Shown one piece after another: positions 34,859 through 43,553 of a DNA stretch of 45,187 bases; position 1 is the first letter of the stretch, and each line of letters begins with the position of its first letter. The notes below the pieces were generated by a model. The model did not search any database. It saw only the letters and a program-made list of their open reading frames with translations, and was not told the origin of the DNA. This stretch comes from Rhodanobacteraceae bacterium (lineage in GTDB: Bacteria; Pseudomonadota; Gammaproteobacteria; Xanthomonadales; SZUA-5), in contig JADKFD010000062.1 of NCBI GenBank assembly GCA_016717705.1, positions 1 through 45,187 of the forward strand. The letters are read 5' to 3'. Position numbers and translations under genes: made by a program.

Positions 34859-35932
34859 TCAGGCGAACAAATCGCGGCGCCGGCCCAACTCATGCACGGC
34901 GTCGACCAGCACGCGCATCTGCTCCGGATTGACGTCCGGGGTGATGCCGTGGCCGAGGTTGAAGATATGGCCGGGGCCGGTGCCATAGTCGCGCAGCACC
35001 ATGTCGACCTGCTGGCGCAGACTTTCCGGCGCGGCGTACATGGCGGCCGGATCGAGATTGCCCTGCAATGCGACGCGGCCGCCGGTGCGTTTGCGCGCCT
35101 CTCCCAGACCCACCGTCCAGTCGACGCCGAGCGCATCGGCGCCGATCTGCGACAGCGCTTCCAGGTGGCCGTTGGCGCCGCGAGAGAAGACGATGATCGG
35201 CACGTTGTCGGGGCCGCGGTTGATGGATTGCGCGAGCTTGGCCAGGTTTGCCAGCGAGAACTCGCGATAGTCGCCGGGTGCCAGCACGCCGCCCCAGGAG
35301 TCGAAGATCATCACCGCCTGCGCGCCAGCGGCGATCTGGGCTTCCAGGTAGACCTGCACCGATTGCGTCAGCACTTCGAGCAACTGGTGCAGCGCCTGCG
35401 GGTGGTCCCACATCAGCTTCTTGATGTGCGCGAACTTCTCGGTCGGCCCACCTTCCACCATGTAGCAGGCCAGCGTCCACGGACTGCCGGAGAAACCGAT
35501 CAGCGGCACGCTGCCGTCCAGTTCGCGGCGGATCAGGCGCACCGCGTCCGGGACGTATTTCAACTCGCCTTCGGGATCGGGAACGCCCAGGCGCGAGATC
35601 GCGTCCAGCGTGCGCAGCGGATAGGCAAAGCGTGGGCCTTCACCCTCGGCAAAGCTCAGGCCCAGCCCCATCGCGTCGGGAATGGTCAGGATGTCGGAGA
35701 ACAGGATCGCTGCGTCCAGCTCGAAGCGGTCGAGCGGCTGCATGGTGACTTCGCAGGCCAGTTCCGGCGAGCGGCACAGATTCATGAAACTGCCGGCGCG
35801 TTGGCGCGTGGCGCGGTATTCGGGCAGGTAGCGGCCGGCCTGGCGCATCACCCAGATCGGGGTAGTGTCGACGGGCTGCTGGCGCAGTGCGCGCAAGAAA
35901 CGGTTGTGACGTCCGCTGTCGATGGGACTCAT
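34859..35932 (-). CDS. hemE: Uroporphyrinogen decarboxylase
   Basis: The 357-residue enzyme converts uroporphyrinogen III to coproporphyrinogen III in heme synthesis. Family signatures are seen: IWVMRQAGRYLPEYR near the N-terminus, FSDILTIPDAMG, GFSGSPWTLACYMVEGG, and GNLDPAAMYA and GHGITPDVNPE toward the C-terminus. Start ATG 35932 (MSPIDSGRHNRF) has GGAG six bases upstream; ATG codons at 35944 and 35956 are less well placed. The SPOR protein gene lies immediately upstream on the same strand, about 40 bases away, so both may be co-transcribed. Confidence 0.95.
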   Translation of the reverse strand: MSPIDSGRHNRFLRALRQQPVDTTPIWVMRQAGRYLPEYRATRQRAGSFMNLCRSPELACEVTMQPLDRFELDAAILFSDILTIPDAMGLGLSFAEGEGPRFAYPLRTLDAISRLGVPDPEGELKYVPDAVRLIRRELDGSVPLIGFSGSPWTLACYMVEGGPTEKFAHIKKLMWDHPQALHQLLEVLTQSVQVYLEAQIAAGAQAVMIFDSWGGVLAPGDYREFSLANLAKLAQSINRGPDNVPIIVFSRGANGHLEALSQIGADALGVDWTVGLGEARKRTGGRVALQGNLDPAAMYAAPESLRQQVDMVLRDYGTGPGHIFNLGHGITPDVNPEQMRVLVDAVHELGRRRDLFA

Positions 35933-35972
35933 GAACAACTCCATAGGGGCAATCAAAGGTCAAGCTGCCGGC

Positions 35973-36800
35973 TCAATCCGGCGTGGCGCGAATTTCCGCC
36001 TGCAGGGGGGCCAGCCGCCGCGGCCAGAAATTGCCGTGCGCGGCCAGCGTGGCAGCGGCGCTGCGCGCGCTGGCGAGGTCCGGGAAATCGCGCCAGAGCA
36101 TCAGCCACCAGTCGGCGCCATCGCGGCGGACGCGAATGACGAAGGTGTCTTCTACCGCAACGCCCAACTGCTGGCGGAAGGCGACGAAACCGGAGATGCC
36201 GCGCGCTGCCGCCAATTGCACGGTGAAGCCAGTGCCCGGCAGGGCGAGAAGGTCGGCAGCGTCGCGGGCCACGCTGGAGATGCTGCGCGTCGGTGGCGGG
36301 GTTACCGGACTGGCTGCAGGCGCTGCGACAGGTTCCGGCGTAGCGACAGGTTCCGGCTTAGCGACAGGTTCCGGCTTAGCGACAGGTTCCGGCTTAGCGA
36401 CAGGTTCCGGCGTAGCGACGGGTTCCGGCTTAGCGACGGGTTCCGGCGCTGCAACAGGTTCCGGCGCTGCGACGGGCTCCGGCGCTGCAAATGGCTCTGG
36501 CGCAGGATCAGGCTCGACGGATACAGGAGGCTCCGGAGTCGGCGGTGGCGCTGAGTAATCGACCGGCGGCGCCGCCCCCATCAACTGCGGCAGTTGCGAC
36601 GGATCAATCAGATAGGGCGGTGGTGTCGTCTCGACCGCACGACTTTGCGAAGGTGGCAAGGCGCGCGGAGCCGGTGCCTCAGCGCCTTTGCCGCAGTCCC
36701 AGCCGCTGCCATCGAAGCTCGGTACGCAGACGATGCGCTCGTCGCCGCCGCCTGCGGCGGCCAGGGACAGGGTGAAGATGGCCAGCAGTTCAACCCGCAT
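35973..36800 (-). CDS. SPOR-domain protein with proline-glutamate repeat linker
   Basis: The 275-residue protein has an N-terminal signal-like helix (MRVELLAIFTLSLAAAGG), a low-complexity middle and a C-terminal SPOR-type domain (GFTVQLAAARGISGFVAF, then DWWLMLWRDF). The middle is a run of repeats APEPVA or KPEPVA, at least ten copies, from an 18-base DNA repeat. SPOR domains bind denuded peptidoglycan at the septum; the repeat would act as a flexible spacer across the periplasm. The coding frame is intact through the repeat, but the copy number may vary between strains. Confidence 0.8.
   Translation of the reverse strand: MRVELLAIFTLSLAAAGGGDERIVCVPSFDGSGWDCGKGAEAPAPRALPPSQSRAVETTPPPYLIDPSQLPQLMGAAPPVDYSAPPPTPEPPVSVEPDPAPEPFAAPEPVAAPEPVAAPEPVAKPEPVATPEPVAKPEPVAKPEPVAKPEPVATPEPVAAPAASPVTPPPTRSISSVARDAADLLALPGTGFTVQLAAARGISGFVAFRQQLGVAVEDTFVIRVRRDGADWWLMLWRDFPDLASARSAAATLAAHGNFWPRRLAPLQAEIRATPD
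36322..36490. repeat. 18-base tandem repeat encoding (A/K)PEPVA
   Basis: About nine copies of an 18-base unit, two hexapeptide-encoding codon sets such as GACAGGTTCCGGCTTAGC (minus-strand PEPVAK). The length is a multiple of three, so copy changes keep the SPOR protein frame. Confidence 0.85.
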
Positions 36801-36823
36801 TGCTCTCTCCTGCGCCTGCGGGG

Positions 36824-37099
36824 CTAGTCATGGAAACTGCGCCCGCTGCCCGGCTCTTCAGCTCCCTGGCTGAACATCACCCGGAAACCCTTCTTCAGCT
36901 GCTGGTCGCGCGCCTTGACCAGCGCCGCCTGGGCGGCTTCGAGGTCGAGAAACTGTTCGCGCCGCAGGGTGCCGCGGGTGCCCTGCTGACCCGCTTCCCG
37001 AATGAGGGACCAACCCCCGAGCAGGTCCTGTTGCAGGATCAGCTGGAAGTAGCGTGGGGGCTCATTCGAACCCGGCAGGGATTGCATGAAGATGCGCAT
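36824..37099 (-). CDS. Stand-alone WGR domain protein
   Basis: A 91-residue protein made up almost wholly of a WGR domain: RYFQLILQQDLLGGWSLIRE, then GTLRREQFLDLEAAQAAL and a final KKGFRVMF. WGR domains are known from poly(ADP-ribose) polymerases and bacterial MolR-type proteins and are thought to bind nucleic acid. It lies 23 bases upstream of the SPOR gene and probably shares a transcript with it and hemE. An in-frame second ATG lies four codons in. Confidence 0.85.
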   Translation of the reverse strand: MRIFMQSLPGSNEPPRYFQLILQQDLLGGWSLIREAGQQGTRGTLRREQFLDLEAAQAALVKARDQQLKKGFRVMFSQGAEEPGSGRSFHD

Positions 37100-37199
37100 G
37101 GCCAGCAGTCTAGCCCAAGGCCGGGATGGCTCGCATTTTTCCTGAGCTGGAATCTACACTGGCCTGACACCTGATCCCCCGCAACCGAGACCCATCCTG

Positions 37200-37880
37200 A
37201 TGCCGCGACTGGTCGAACTCACCGCCGCCGATGGCGCGCACATCCAGGCCTGCCTCGCAGAGCCGTTGCATTCCAACGGCTGCGGTCTGGTGATCGTACA
37301 AGAGGTCTTTGGCGTCACCGCGCATATCCGCGCCGTCGCCGCGGGTTACGCCGCCGCAGGGTTCTCGGTGCTGGCGCCACGGGTGTTCGATCGCATCGAG
37401 CCCGGAATCGAGTTGGCTTGCGACGATGCCGGCATGGCGCGCGGACGCGAACTGGTCGGACAACTGGGTTTCGACGCACCGCTGCGCGACGTGCGCGCCG
37501 CCGCGGACTGGTTGCTGGGGCAGGGTTGCCGCGCGGTTGGCGTGGTCGGTTACTGCTGGGGCGGCGTGATTGCCTTTCTGGCGGCGACGCGCCTCGGGCT
37601 TCCCGCGGTCAGCTACTACGGCCGGCTGGTGCCGCAGTTTCTGCACGAGCGGCCACGGGCGAAGATCCTGTTTCATTTCGGCGAGCGCGATGCGCTGATT
37701 CCCAGGGAGTCGGTCGACGCCATCGCCCGGCGCCTGCCGCAGTCGCCGTTGTATCGCTACCCGGCCGGGCACGCCTTCAATCGACTTGGCGATCCGCACG
37801 GCGATCCCGCATGCGCGGCGCTGGCAAAGGAGCGCACACTGGCCTTCCTGCATGAGCAACTGGGACAGGCCAATCCATGA
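37200..37880 (+). CDS. Dienelactone hydrolase family protein
   Basis: The 226-residue alpha/beta hydrolase has the family nucleophile motif VGYCWGGV (cysteine nucleophile), an acidic residue in GERDALIP and the histidine in PAGHAFNR. The first strand region includes QEVFGVTAHIRAVAAGYAAAGF, shortened here to the QEVFGV loop that shapes the active site. Members hydrolyse lactones such as 4-carboxymethylene-butenolide, or related esters. It is cytoplasmic and overlaps the HIT gene by four bases (ATGA), so they form an operon. Confidence 0.9.
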   Translation: MPRLVELTAADGAHIQACLAEPLHSNGCGLVIVQEVFGVTAHIRAVAAGYAAAGFSVLAPRVFDRIEPGIELACDDAGMARGRELVGQLGFDAPLRDVRAAADWLLGQGCRAVGVVGYCWGGVIAFLAATRLGLPAVSYYGRLVPQFLHERPRAKILFHFGERDALIPRESVDAIARRLPQSPLYRYPAGHAFNRLGDPHGDPACAALAKERTLAFLHEQLGQANP

Positions 37881-38287
37881 GCGAATTCGAACTCGATCCG
37901 CGTCTCGCCGGCGACAGCGTGGCGTTGGCCGACATCGGGGCCATCCACGTGCGCGCGATGGTCAATGCGCCGTGGCCCTGGTTGGTGCTGATACCGTGCC
38001 ATCCGGAAGCGGTGGAGCTGTTTGACCTGCCGGCTGCGCTGAGCGCCGAACTGTGGTCGCTGGCCTACGCGCTCGGACCGATCCTCAAGCGCGAATTTGG
38101 CGCCGACAAGCTCAACTACGGCGCACTGGGCAATGTGGTGTCGCAATTGCACCTGCACGTGATCGCGCGCCAGGTCGGTGATCCCGGCTGGCCGAGCCCG
38201 GTTTGGGGTCGCAATGAGCCGGAGCTGACGCCCGAAAGCGCAGCGGATCGCCTGCTGCGACTGCAACATTGTCTGCGGCTGCTCTGA
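37877..38287 (+). CDS. HIT-domain protein
   Basis: A 136-residue protein of the histidine triad superfamily with the catalytic signature QLHLHVIAR (H-x-H pattern of the triad) near residue 90. An N-terminal substrate-binding region (PWPWLVLIPCHPEAVELFDL) is also typical. Such proteins act on nucleoside phosphoramidates or dinucleoside polyphosphates in the cytoplasm. The gene is coupled to the dienelactone hydrolase by ATGA overlap. Confidence 0.9.
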   Translation: MSEFELDPRLAGDSVALADIGAIHVRAMVNAPWPWLVLIPCHPEAVELFDLPAALSAELWSLAYALGPILKREFGADKLNYGALGNVVSQLHLHVIARQVGDPGWPSPVWGRNEPELTPESAADRLLRLQHCLRLL

Positions 38288-38311
38288 CGCCACCGGACGC
38301 GGCATGCCCTG

Positions 38312-38376
38312 GTACGCCGGGCACGCGCGTCCGTGGCCCCGCCAATGGCGCCGAAAGGCTACGCGCGACGCCCGGC
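38312..38376. repeat. GCCGGGCACGCGCGTCC hairpin unit
   Basis: GCCGGGCACGCGCGTCC and the inverted GCGCGACGCCCGGC flank a short spacer. The same outer arms form each copy of the tandem repeat at 27077-27382. It sits in the gap between HIT and the convergent nuclease gene and may end both transcripts. Confidence 0.6.
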
Positions 38377-38453
38377 GCTCTGGCTGATGCCACCCGGCGC
38401 GCCGGAGGCGCGCCAGGTCAGAAATCGCCGGGGATGCATCGGCGCGCGCCGTT

Positions 38454-39846
38454 TCAAATCTCGCGCTCCATCCCTGCCCGAGCCAGCGCCGCAGCGCAGC
38501 CATAGTTGCTGCGCAATTGCTGCGCCAGGGCTTCGCGTGCCTTGTCCTCGCCGTGCACCAGGTAGACCGGTGGATGGCCCTTGAAGTGCCCGTACCAGTT
38601 GACCAGTCCGTGCTGGTCGGCATGCGCCGAAAGCCCGCCGACGGTGTGAATGCTGGCATTGACGCGGATGATCTCGTTGAAGATGCGCACCGACGAATGG
38701 CCGTCGACCAGTTGTCGGCCCAGGGTGTTCTGCGCCTGATAGCCGACGATCATCACATGGGCGCCGGGTCGCCACAGGTTGTGCTTGAGGTGGTGGCGGA
38801 CGCGACCGCCGTTGCACATGCCGGAGCCGGCAATCAGGATGCAGCCGCGCTCATGCTTGTTCAGCGCCATCGACTCTTCCGCCGAATCGACGCAGCGCAG
38901 GTTGGGCAGGCTGAAGGGATCATCACCATTGCCCCATTGCGTGCGGCCCTCGAGGTCGAACAGCTGCATGTGGCGGCGGTAGACATCCACCACCTTGGTC
39001 GCCATCGGGCTGTCCAGATAGACCTTCCAGCGCTGCATGCCCCACTCGTCGAAGTGCTTGGAGAACCAGTACAGCAGTTCCTGGGTGCGGCCGACCGCAA
39101 AGGCGGGAATGACCACGTTGCCGCCGCTGCCGCGCGCGGCATCCAGCACCTCGCCGATCTCGACGATGGTCTGATCACGCGGGCGGTGCAGGCGATCGCC
39201 GTAGGTGCTTTCCATCAGCACCAGGTTGGCCTCGCTGCACCGGCGTGGCGTCGCGCATGATCGGCGTGCCGTCCGGGCCGATGTCGCCGCTGAACACCAG
39301 TTTGCGTTCGCCGGCGCCCTCGTCGACCCAGATCTCGACGATTGCTGCGCCGAGGATATGGCCGGCGTCCTGCATGCGCAGGTAGATGCCCGGATACAAC
39401 TCGATGCGCTGGTCGTAATCGTGCCCGCGCATGCGGGCGACCGCCTCGCTGACATCGGCGAGGTCGTATAACGGCTCCAGCGGCTTCAGGCCGCGCCGGG
39501 CACGCATTCGATTGCCCTGCTCGACGTCTGCCTCGGCCAGGCGCGCGGAATCTTCCAGCATCACCCGCACCAGGTCGGCGGTAGCCGTCTGCGTATGGAT
39601 CTTGCCCGCGTAACCGCGCTTGACCAGCAGCGGCAGGCGCCCGCAATGGTCGATGTGGGCGTGACTCAGGACCACGGCGTCGATGTCGGCCGGGTCGAAG
39701 GGAAAATTCTCGCGATTGCGCGCGTCCTCCTCGCGACCGCCCTGGATCATTCCGCAGTCGAGCAGGATCTTCTTGCCCGCCGCGCGCAACAGGTGGCAGG
39801 AGCCGGTGACTTCGCCGGCGGCGCCGAGGAACTGGATGGAGGCCAT
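38454..39846 (-). pseudogene. MBL-fold beta-CASP RNA nuclease, one frameshift
   Basis: An enzyme of about 460 residues. The N-part has the metallo-beta-lactamase motif SHAHIDHCGRLP and FSGDIGPDGTP; the beta-CASP/C-terminal part has MESTYGDRLHRP, VVIPAFAVGRTQELLY, GMCNGGRVRHHL and a last histidine in LSAHADQHG. This is the YSH1/RNase J-like RNA-metabolising type. The frame changes at about 39233-39241, where one extra base occurs (removing it gives TPVREANLVLMESTYG). All metal ligands are present, so an assembly error is likely. ATG 39846 is the natural start. Confidence 0.85.
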
Positions 39847-39953
39847 TTCGCATCTGCCGACTGTAGGTTGAAACCCACAATACGACTTTGTAGTGCGTTC
39901 GGTGGTTGATGCTTGTCAGTCGCCGGTTGTCGTTGCTCGCCTGGGTTCGGAAG

Positions 39954-40031
39954 GCATCGCGCGCAAGCGCGCTCCTGCACGTCCTGCGCAAGTTCACGGA
40001 AGATTTGTAGGAGCGCGCTCGCGCGCGATGC
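39954..40031. repeat. Inverted pair of GGAGCGCGCT REP units
   Basis: GCATCGCGCGCAAGCGCGCT-CCTGCA (39954-39979) is the reverse complement, near perfect, of TGTAGGAGCGCGCTCGCGCG-CGATGC (40006-40031). The core is shared with 2095-2117. The 226-base gap 39847-40072 contains no gene. Confidence 0.7.
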
Positions 40032-40072
40032 TCTTGCTTTCCACCGGCAACCGAAATCCGACAACCGACAAC

Positions 40073-40933
40073 TCAGGCGCCAACCGCCACCGGTCGTGTC
40101 GGATCGGTGATCCACCCGCTCCACGAATCCGGGTACAGCCGCGAGCCGCGCAGGCCGGCCACATCCATCGCCAGGCGGTTGTGACAGGCGGTGACGCCGG
40201 AGCCGCACATGTGGACCACCTTGGTGACCGGCAGGCCGCGCAGCAACTGGGTGTACTCGCGGTGCAGCTGCGCCGGGTCCTTGAAACAGCCGTCGGGGGC
40301 CAGATTGTCCATGAACGGCCGATTCAACGCGCCCGGCACATGGCCGGCCACCGGATCGATCGGCTCGACTTCGCCGCGAAAACGCGGCGCGCCGCGGGCA
40401 TCCAGCAGCGCCAGCGTACCATCGGCGAGCCCATTGGCCAGCGCATCGGCGCTCAGCCACGTGCCCGGCGCCAGCACCAGGCGCTCTGGCAGTCGACTCG
40501 GCGGGTAGCGCGGCGGTGTGCCCGTTTCCAGCGGCAGGCCGGCGCGTTGCCAGGCGGCGAATCCGCCGTCGAGCACCTTGACCTGCGTGTGGCCGACCGA
40601 ACGCAGCAGCCACCAGAGCCGTGCGGCATAGGCACCCGAATCCTGATCGTAAGCGACCACCGGCGCATGACGGGTGATGTCGAGCCGCGCGAACGACGCC
40701 GCCAGCGAGGTCATGCTCGGCAGCGGGTGGCGGCCATGTTCGGCCGCCTGCGACAGATCCGAAAGATCGCGATTGAGATCGGCGTAGCGCGCATGCGGCA
40801 GCCGCGACTGCAGATAGGCGCGCCGGCCGGCCTCGGGATCGCCGAGTTCGAAACGGCAGTCGATGATGCGCAGGTTGCGGTCGGCCAGCCGGGTGGCCAG
40901 GTCAGCGGTCGAGATCAGCGGGGTCGAAGCCAT
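40073..40933 (-). CDS. sseA: Two-domain sulfurtransferase (thiosulfate/3-mercaptopyruvate)
   Basis: This 286-residue protein has two rhodanese domains. The first is inactive (no catalytic cysteine near WWLLRSVGH), and the second carries the active loop HMCGSGVTACHN, the CGSGVT type associated with 3-mercaptopyruvate sulfurtransferases. It moves sulfur from 3-mercaptopyruvate or thiosulfate to a thiol acceptor. The start ATG 40933 lies inside the 3' end of the Nudix gene (overlap 32 bases), so the two are co-transcribed. Confidence 0.9.
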   Translation of the reverse strand: MASTPLISTADLATRLADRNLRIIDCRFELGDPEAGRRAYLQSRLPHARYADLNRDLSDLSQAAEHGRHPLPSMTSLAASFARLDITRHAPVVAYDQDSGAYAARLWWLLRSVGHTQVKVLDGGFAAWQRAGLPLETGTPPRYPPSRLPERLVLAPGTWLSADALANGLADGTLALLDARGAPRFRGEVEPIDPVAGHVPGALNRPFMDNLAPDGCFKDPAQLHREYTQLLRGLPVTKVVHMCGSGVTACHNRLAMDVAGLRGSRLYPDSWSGWITDPTRPVAVGA

Positions 40934-41564
40934 GGCGATCCAGGCGCTCCAGCAGATTCACCAGCATGCCCGCCGTGGCGCCCCAGATATAACGCTCGCC
41001 GTACGGGAACACATAGTATCCGCGCATTCGACCGCGAAATTGACGTTCCTCGCGCTGGAGGTTGCGTCGGTCGAGCAGAAAGCGCAGCGGTACCTCGAAG
41101 ACCTCATCGACCTCGCGCGCATCCGGCTGCGTGGCACTGCGCGGATCGATGATGCCCACCACCGGCGTGACCGCGAAGGCGCTGATGGTGCCATAGACAT
41201 CGAGCAGCCCAAGTGGCCTGACCAGCGCCGGCTCGATGCCGAGTTCTTCATGGGTTTCGCGCAGCGCACCGGCCACCGCATCGCGATCGCCGGCCTCGAT
41301 GCGGCCGCCGGGAAAACTGATCTGGCCGCCATGCGTAGGCAGATGTGCAGTGCGCTTGGTCAACAGCACCTGCCAGCCATGCTCGCGCGGCACCAATCCT
41401 ACGAGTACCGCGGCGGGGCGCAGCGGCGTGTTGGCCGGCAACAGCCCGTCCAGTTCGTCCAGGTTGCACGGCCCCAGCTCGCCCGCATCCAGTGGCCGCA
41501 GTGCCGCTGTCATGCGCGTGATCCAGCTCGCCTGGAGCGGCGGATGGATCGGAAATTCAACCAC
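40902..41564 (-). CDS. Nudix hydrolase, CoA pyrophosphatase-like (NudL/Nudt7)
   Basis: A 220-residue protein with a full Nudix box GGRIEAGDRDAVAGALRETHEELGI (shown here as parts GGRIEAGDRDAV and RETHEELGI) and the upstream QISFPGG element typical of the CoA pyrophosphatase subgroup. It would cleave CoA or related dinucleotides, releasing phosphopantetheine. It overlaps the DUF1289 gene by eight bases and the sulfurtransferase by 32, forming one tight operon. Confidence 0.9.
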   Translation of the reverse strand: MVEFPIHPPLQASWITRMTAALRPLDAGELGPCNLDELDGLLPANTPLRPAAVLVGLVPREHGWQVLLTKRTAHLPTHGGQISFPGGRIEAGDRDAVAGALRETHEELGIEPALVRPLGLLDVYGTISAFAVTPVVGIIDPRSATQPDAREVDEVFEVPLRFLLDRRNLQREERQFRGRMRGYYVFPYGERYIWGATAGMLVNLLERLDRHGFDPADLDR

Positions 41565-41760
41565 GTTCGGACTCGCGCAGCGGCAGCACCTCGTCCATGA
41601 TCCGCCGCCGCTCGCTGTTGGTCAGCTGGCTCCATGCGCCGATTTCGGCGCCCGTGCGCAGGCAACCCTCGCACAGGCCGTCGCTGCCGAGCGTGCAGAT
41701 GCCGATGCACGGGCTAAGTGCCAGCGGGCGCTCTTCGCGCCGAGTCAGAGTCCAATCCAT
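41557..41760 (-). CDS. DUF1289-domain small protein
   Basis: A 67-residue protein with the DUF1289 cysteine pattern SPCIGICTLGSDGLCEGCLRT and the W of AWSQLTNSERR, as shown by spaced Cys residues likely to bind metal. Its role is unknown, but the gene commonly neighbours Nudix genes. ATG 41760 (MDWTLTRREE) is selected; a longer in-frame stretch upstream is not like the family. It is divergent from the unknown gene at 41868. Confidence 0.85.
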   Translation of the reverse strand: MDWTLTRREERPLALSPCIGICTLGSDGLCEGCLRTGAEIGAWSQLTNSERRRIMDEVLPLRESERG

Positions 41761-41867
41761 ACTGTGAAGTGTATCGCTTGCCTTGGTCGAAGCACGCGTG
41801 AAAGCATGGCAGCCATGAAAAACGCCTCTGCGCATTCACCATTTGCTCAGCGACCGCTGTTGGCCGG

Positions 41868-42302
41868 ATGGCAGGGACGCGCGTGTTAGCGGTCGCCAGC
41901 AGGATCTTGCGAGATTACGGAAGGGTGCTTGGCCAGATCGAGCCGGGCTGCGCCGCGCTGCCGCGATCCTTCCTGCCGCATCCGCGCGGTGCCATCCAGG
42001 AAGCCACCTTGCGGGTGCTGGCAACGCTCAGTCCGGCCGACGAGGGCCTGCGTGACGCCTTGATCCGTGGATTCGTGTTTCTTGCGCAATTCGTCGATGA
42101 CGACGAGGCCGAAAAGGTAGCCGAGGGCCAGGCGCAGATGGATGCACTGGCACTGGAGGCCGGCGCGCAGCCGCAATCGCCGCAAGCCCACGATGCGCTG
42201 AGGATCGTCAACCAGATCAAGGTGGAGATGGAACAGGCGCTGATGCAGGCCTGCCAGGCGGCAAAGATCCCGCTGTCGCGGGCGCCGTCTCTGCTTAAAT
42301 AA
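41868..42302 (+). CDS. Hypothetical helical protein
   Basis: The 144-residue protein is predicted from sequence to be largely helical, with ILRDYGRVLGQIEPGCAALP, RGFVFLAQFVDDDEAEKVAE and a C-terminal QALMQACQAAKIPLSRAP. No signal peptide or motif is recognised. The reading frame has coding-like composition and is followed by a hairpin. Start ATG 41868 is provisional (GTG 41883 is possible). Confidence 0.6.
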   Translation: MAGTRVLAVASRILRDYGRVLGQIEPGCAALPRSFLPHPRGAIQEATLRVLATLSPADEGLRDALIRGFVFLAQFVDDDEAEKVAEGQAQMDALALEAGAQPQSPQAHDALRIVNQIKVEMEQALMQACQAAKIPLSRAPSLLK

Positions 42303-42315
42303 CCAGAGCTGGGTA

Positions 42316-42349
42316 GCCCGGTGTACGCGCGAAAGCGCGTTCACCGGGT
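42316..42349. terminator. Hairpin between convergent genes (REP unit)
   Basis: GCCCGGTGTACGCGC, loop GAAA, GCGCGTTCACCGGGT form a 15-base-pair stem with one mismatch, 13 bases after the stop of the gene ending at 42302. It resembles the GTAGCCCGGTG units and could end both converging transcripts. The remaining 190-base gap shows no gene. Confidence 0.5.
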
Positions 42350-42492
42350 GCTTGCATCGAACCATCGCCGGTGAATCGCTGCGCGATACACCGGCCTGCA
42401 TCAAGCCTGTCGCGTTCGGATCGCTGCGCGAGAAACCGACTGCATCCAGGCTGGTCGTGAGTGGAGATGCCCGGTCACGACCGCTTCAGAGG

Positions 42493-43221
42493 CTACTTGA
42501 CCTCGATCAGCTTGATATCGAAGATCAACGCCTGGTTCGGGCCGATCGGGCGCGGGCCACGTTCACCGTAGGCCATTTCCGGCGGCAGGAAGATCTGCCA
42601 GTTGTCGCCAACGCGCATCAGCGGCAGCACTTCCTGCCAACCCTTGAGCACCTGGTCGACCTGGAACTTGGCCGGCACGCCGCGTGCGAAGGAGCTGTCG
42701 AACTCATAGCCGCTGATCAGCGAGCCGCGGTAGTGCACGGTGACTTCGCTGGTGGCCGTCGGGCGCGCGCCATTGCCTTCTTCGATCACCCGATACTGGA
42801 TGCCGGACGGCAACACGACGATGCCCTTCTTGGCGCGGTTGTCGTTCATGAACTTGGTGCTGGTCGCCTTGTTCTCGGCAGCCAGCTTGTTGTACTTGGC
42901 TTCCGCTTCCTTGCGCAGCTTGGACTCCAGCAACTCCATCTGCTGCGCCAGTTGCTCGCGCGGATAGGCGACTTCCTTGCCCGCAAAGCCGTCCTGCAGC
43001 GCGCGGATCACGCCATTGATGTCGATGTCGACACCGCGTTCCTTCAGATCAGCGCCGAACTGGTAACCGACGGCATAGCTCATCTTGGTCTTGTCAACGG
43101 CAACAGCCGGAGCCGCAGCAGCGGGCGCGGCGGCCGGGGCGGCGCTCGGTGCCGGAGTCTGCGCCCAGGCAGACAGCGAAAACGCAGCAGCGGCAACTGC
43201 CGCCAACTTGGAAAATTTCAT
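42493..43221 (-). CDS. FKBP-type peptidyl-prolyl isomerase, exported (FkpA/Mip-like)
   Basis: A 242-residue protein with signal peptide (MKFSKLAAVAAAAFSLSAWA), an alanine-proline linker, a helical dimerisation part (QLAQQMELLESKLRKEAEAKY) and a C-terminal FKBP domain (GSLISGYEFDSSFARG, GWQEVLPLMRVGDNWQIFLP). It should catalyse proline isomerisation and chaperone folding in the periplasm. GGAGG lies a few bases before ATG 43221. It is divergent from the psp operon, with a 414-base gap between. Confidence 0.95.
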   Translation of the reverse strand: MKFSKLAAVAAAAFSLSAWAQTPAPSAAPAAAPAAAAPAVAVDKTKMSYAVGYQFGADLKERGVDIDINGVIRALQDGFAGKEVAYPREQLAQQMELLESKLRKEAEAKYNKLAAENKATSTKFMNDNRAKKGIVVLPSGIQYRVIEEGNGARPTATSEVTVHYRGSLISGYEFDSSFARGVPAKFQVDQVLKGWQEVLPLMRVGDNWQIFLPPEMAYGERGPRPIGPNQALIFDIKLIEVK

Positions 43222-43411
43222 TGATACCTCCGGAGAAACGGGGATCGCATCGGACAGCCACGACTTGGGTGTCCGGCCTGATGCGCTGGTGAGAGCCGCG
43301 CGGATTCTAAGGGAAGGGATCGTTAAGCGTCACCCTAATACGATTTCATCGGGCCGCAGGTGGCGAGGGCCGTTCAGCTGCGGCGCCGCAAGCGCAGCTT
43401 CAGGAGCGCAC

Positions 43412-43447
43412 GCACGTCGCGACCGGTGCCTCCGGGTCGCGACGTGC
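43412..43447. repeat. REP-like 13-base inverted repeat
   Basis: GCACGTCGCGACC (43412-43424) and GGTCGCGACGTGC (43435-43447) are perfect arms within a larger GGAGCG...CGCTCC palindrome. It could be a REP unit; a role as an activator site upstream of psp is less likely but not excluded. Confidence 0.55.
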
Positions 43448-43553
43448 ACGTCGCTCCGACATCGAGGCATCGTGGCGAATTCCACACATAGCTGGCGAGG
43501 GCCGCCACCCGAATCCGCGGCTACGCAGTCGGAAATTCGCCGGTAGCATTTAA

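Noticed and set aside
36322..36490. CRISPR-like array
   Set aside because: The repeats are contiguous 18-base units without spacers and lie in frame within a protein gene.
43412..43447. PspF binding site
   Set aside because: The palindrome looks like a REP unit and no PspF consensus could be confirmed.
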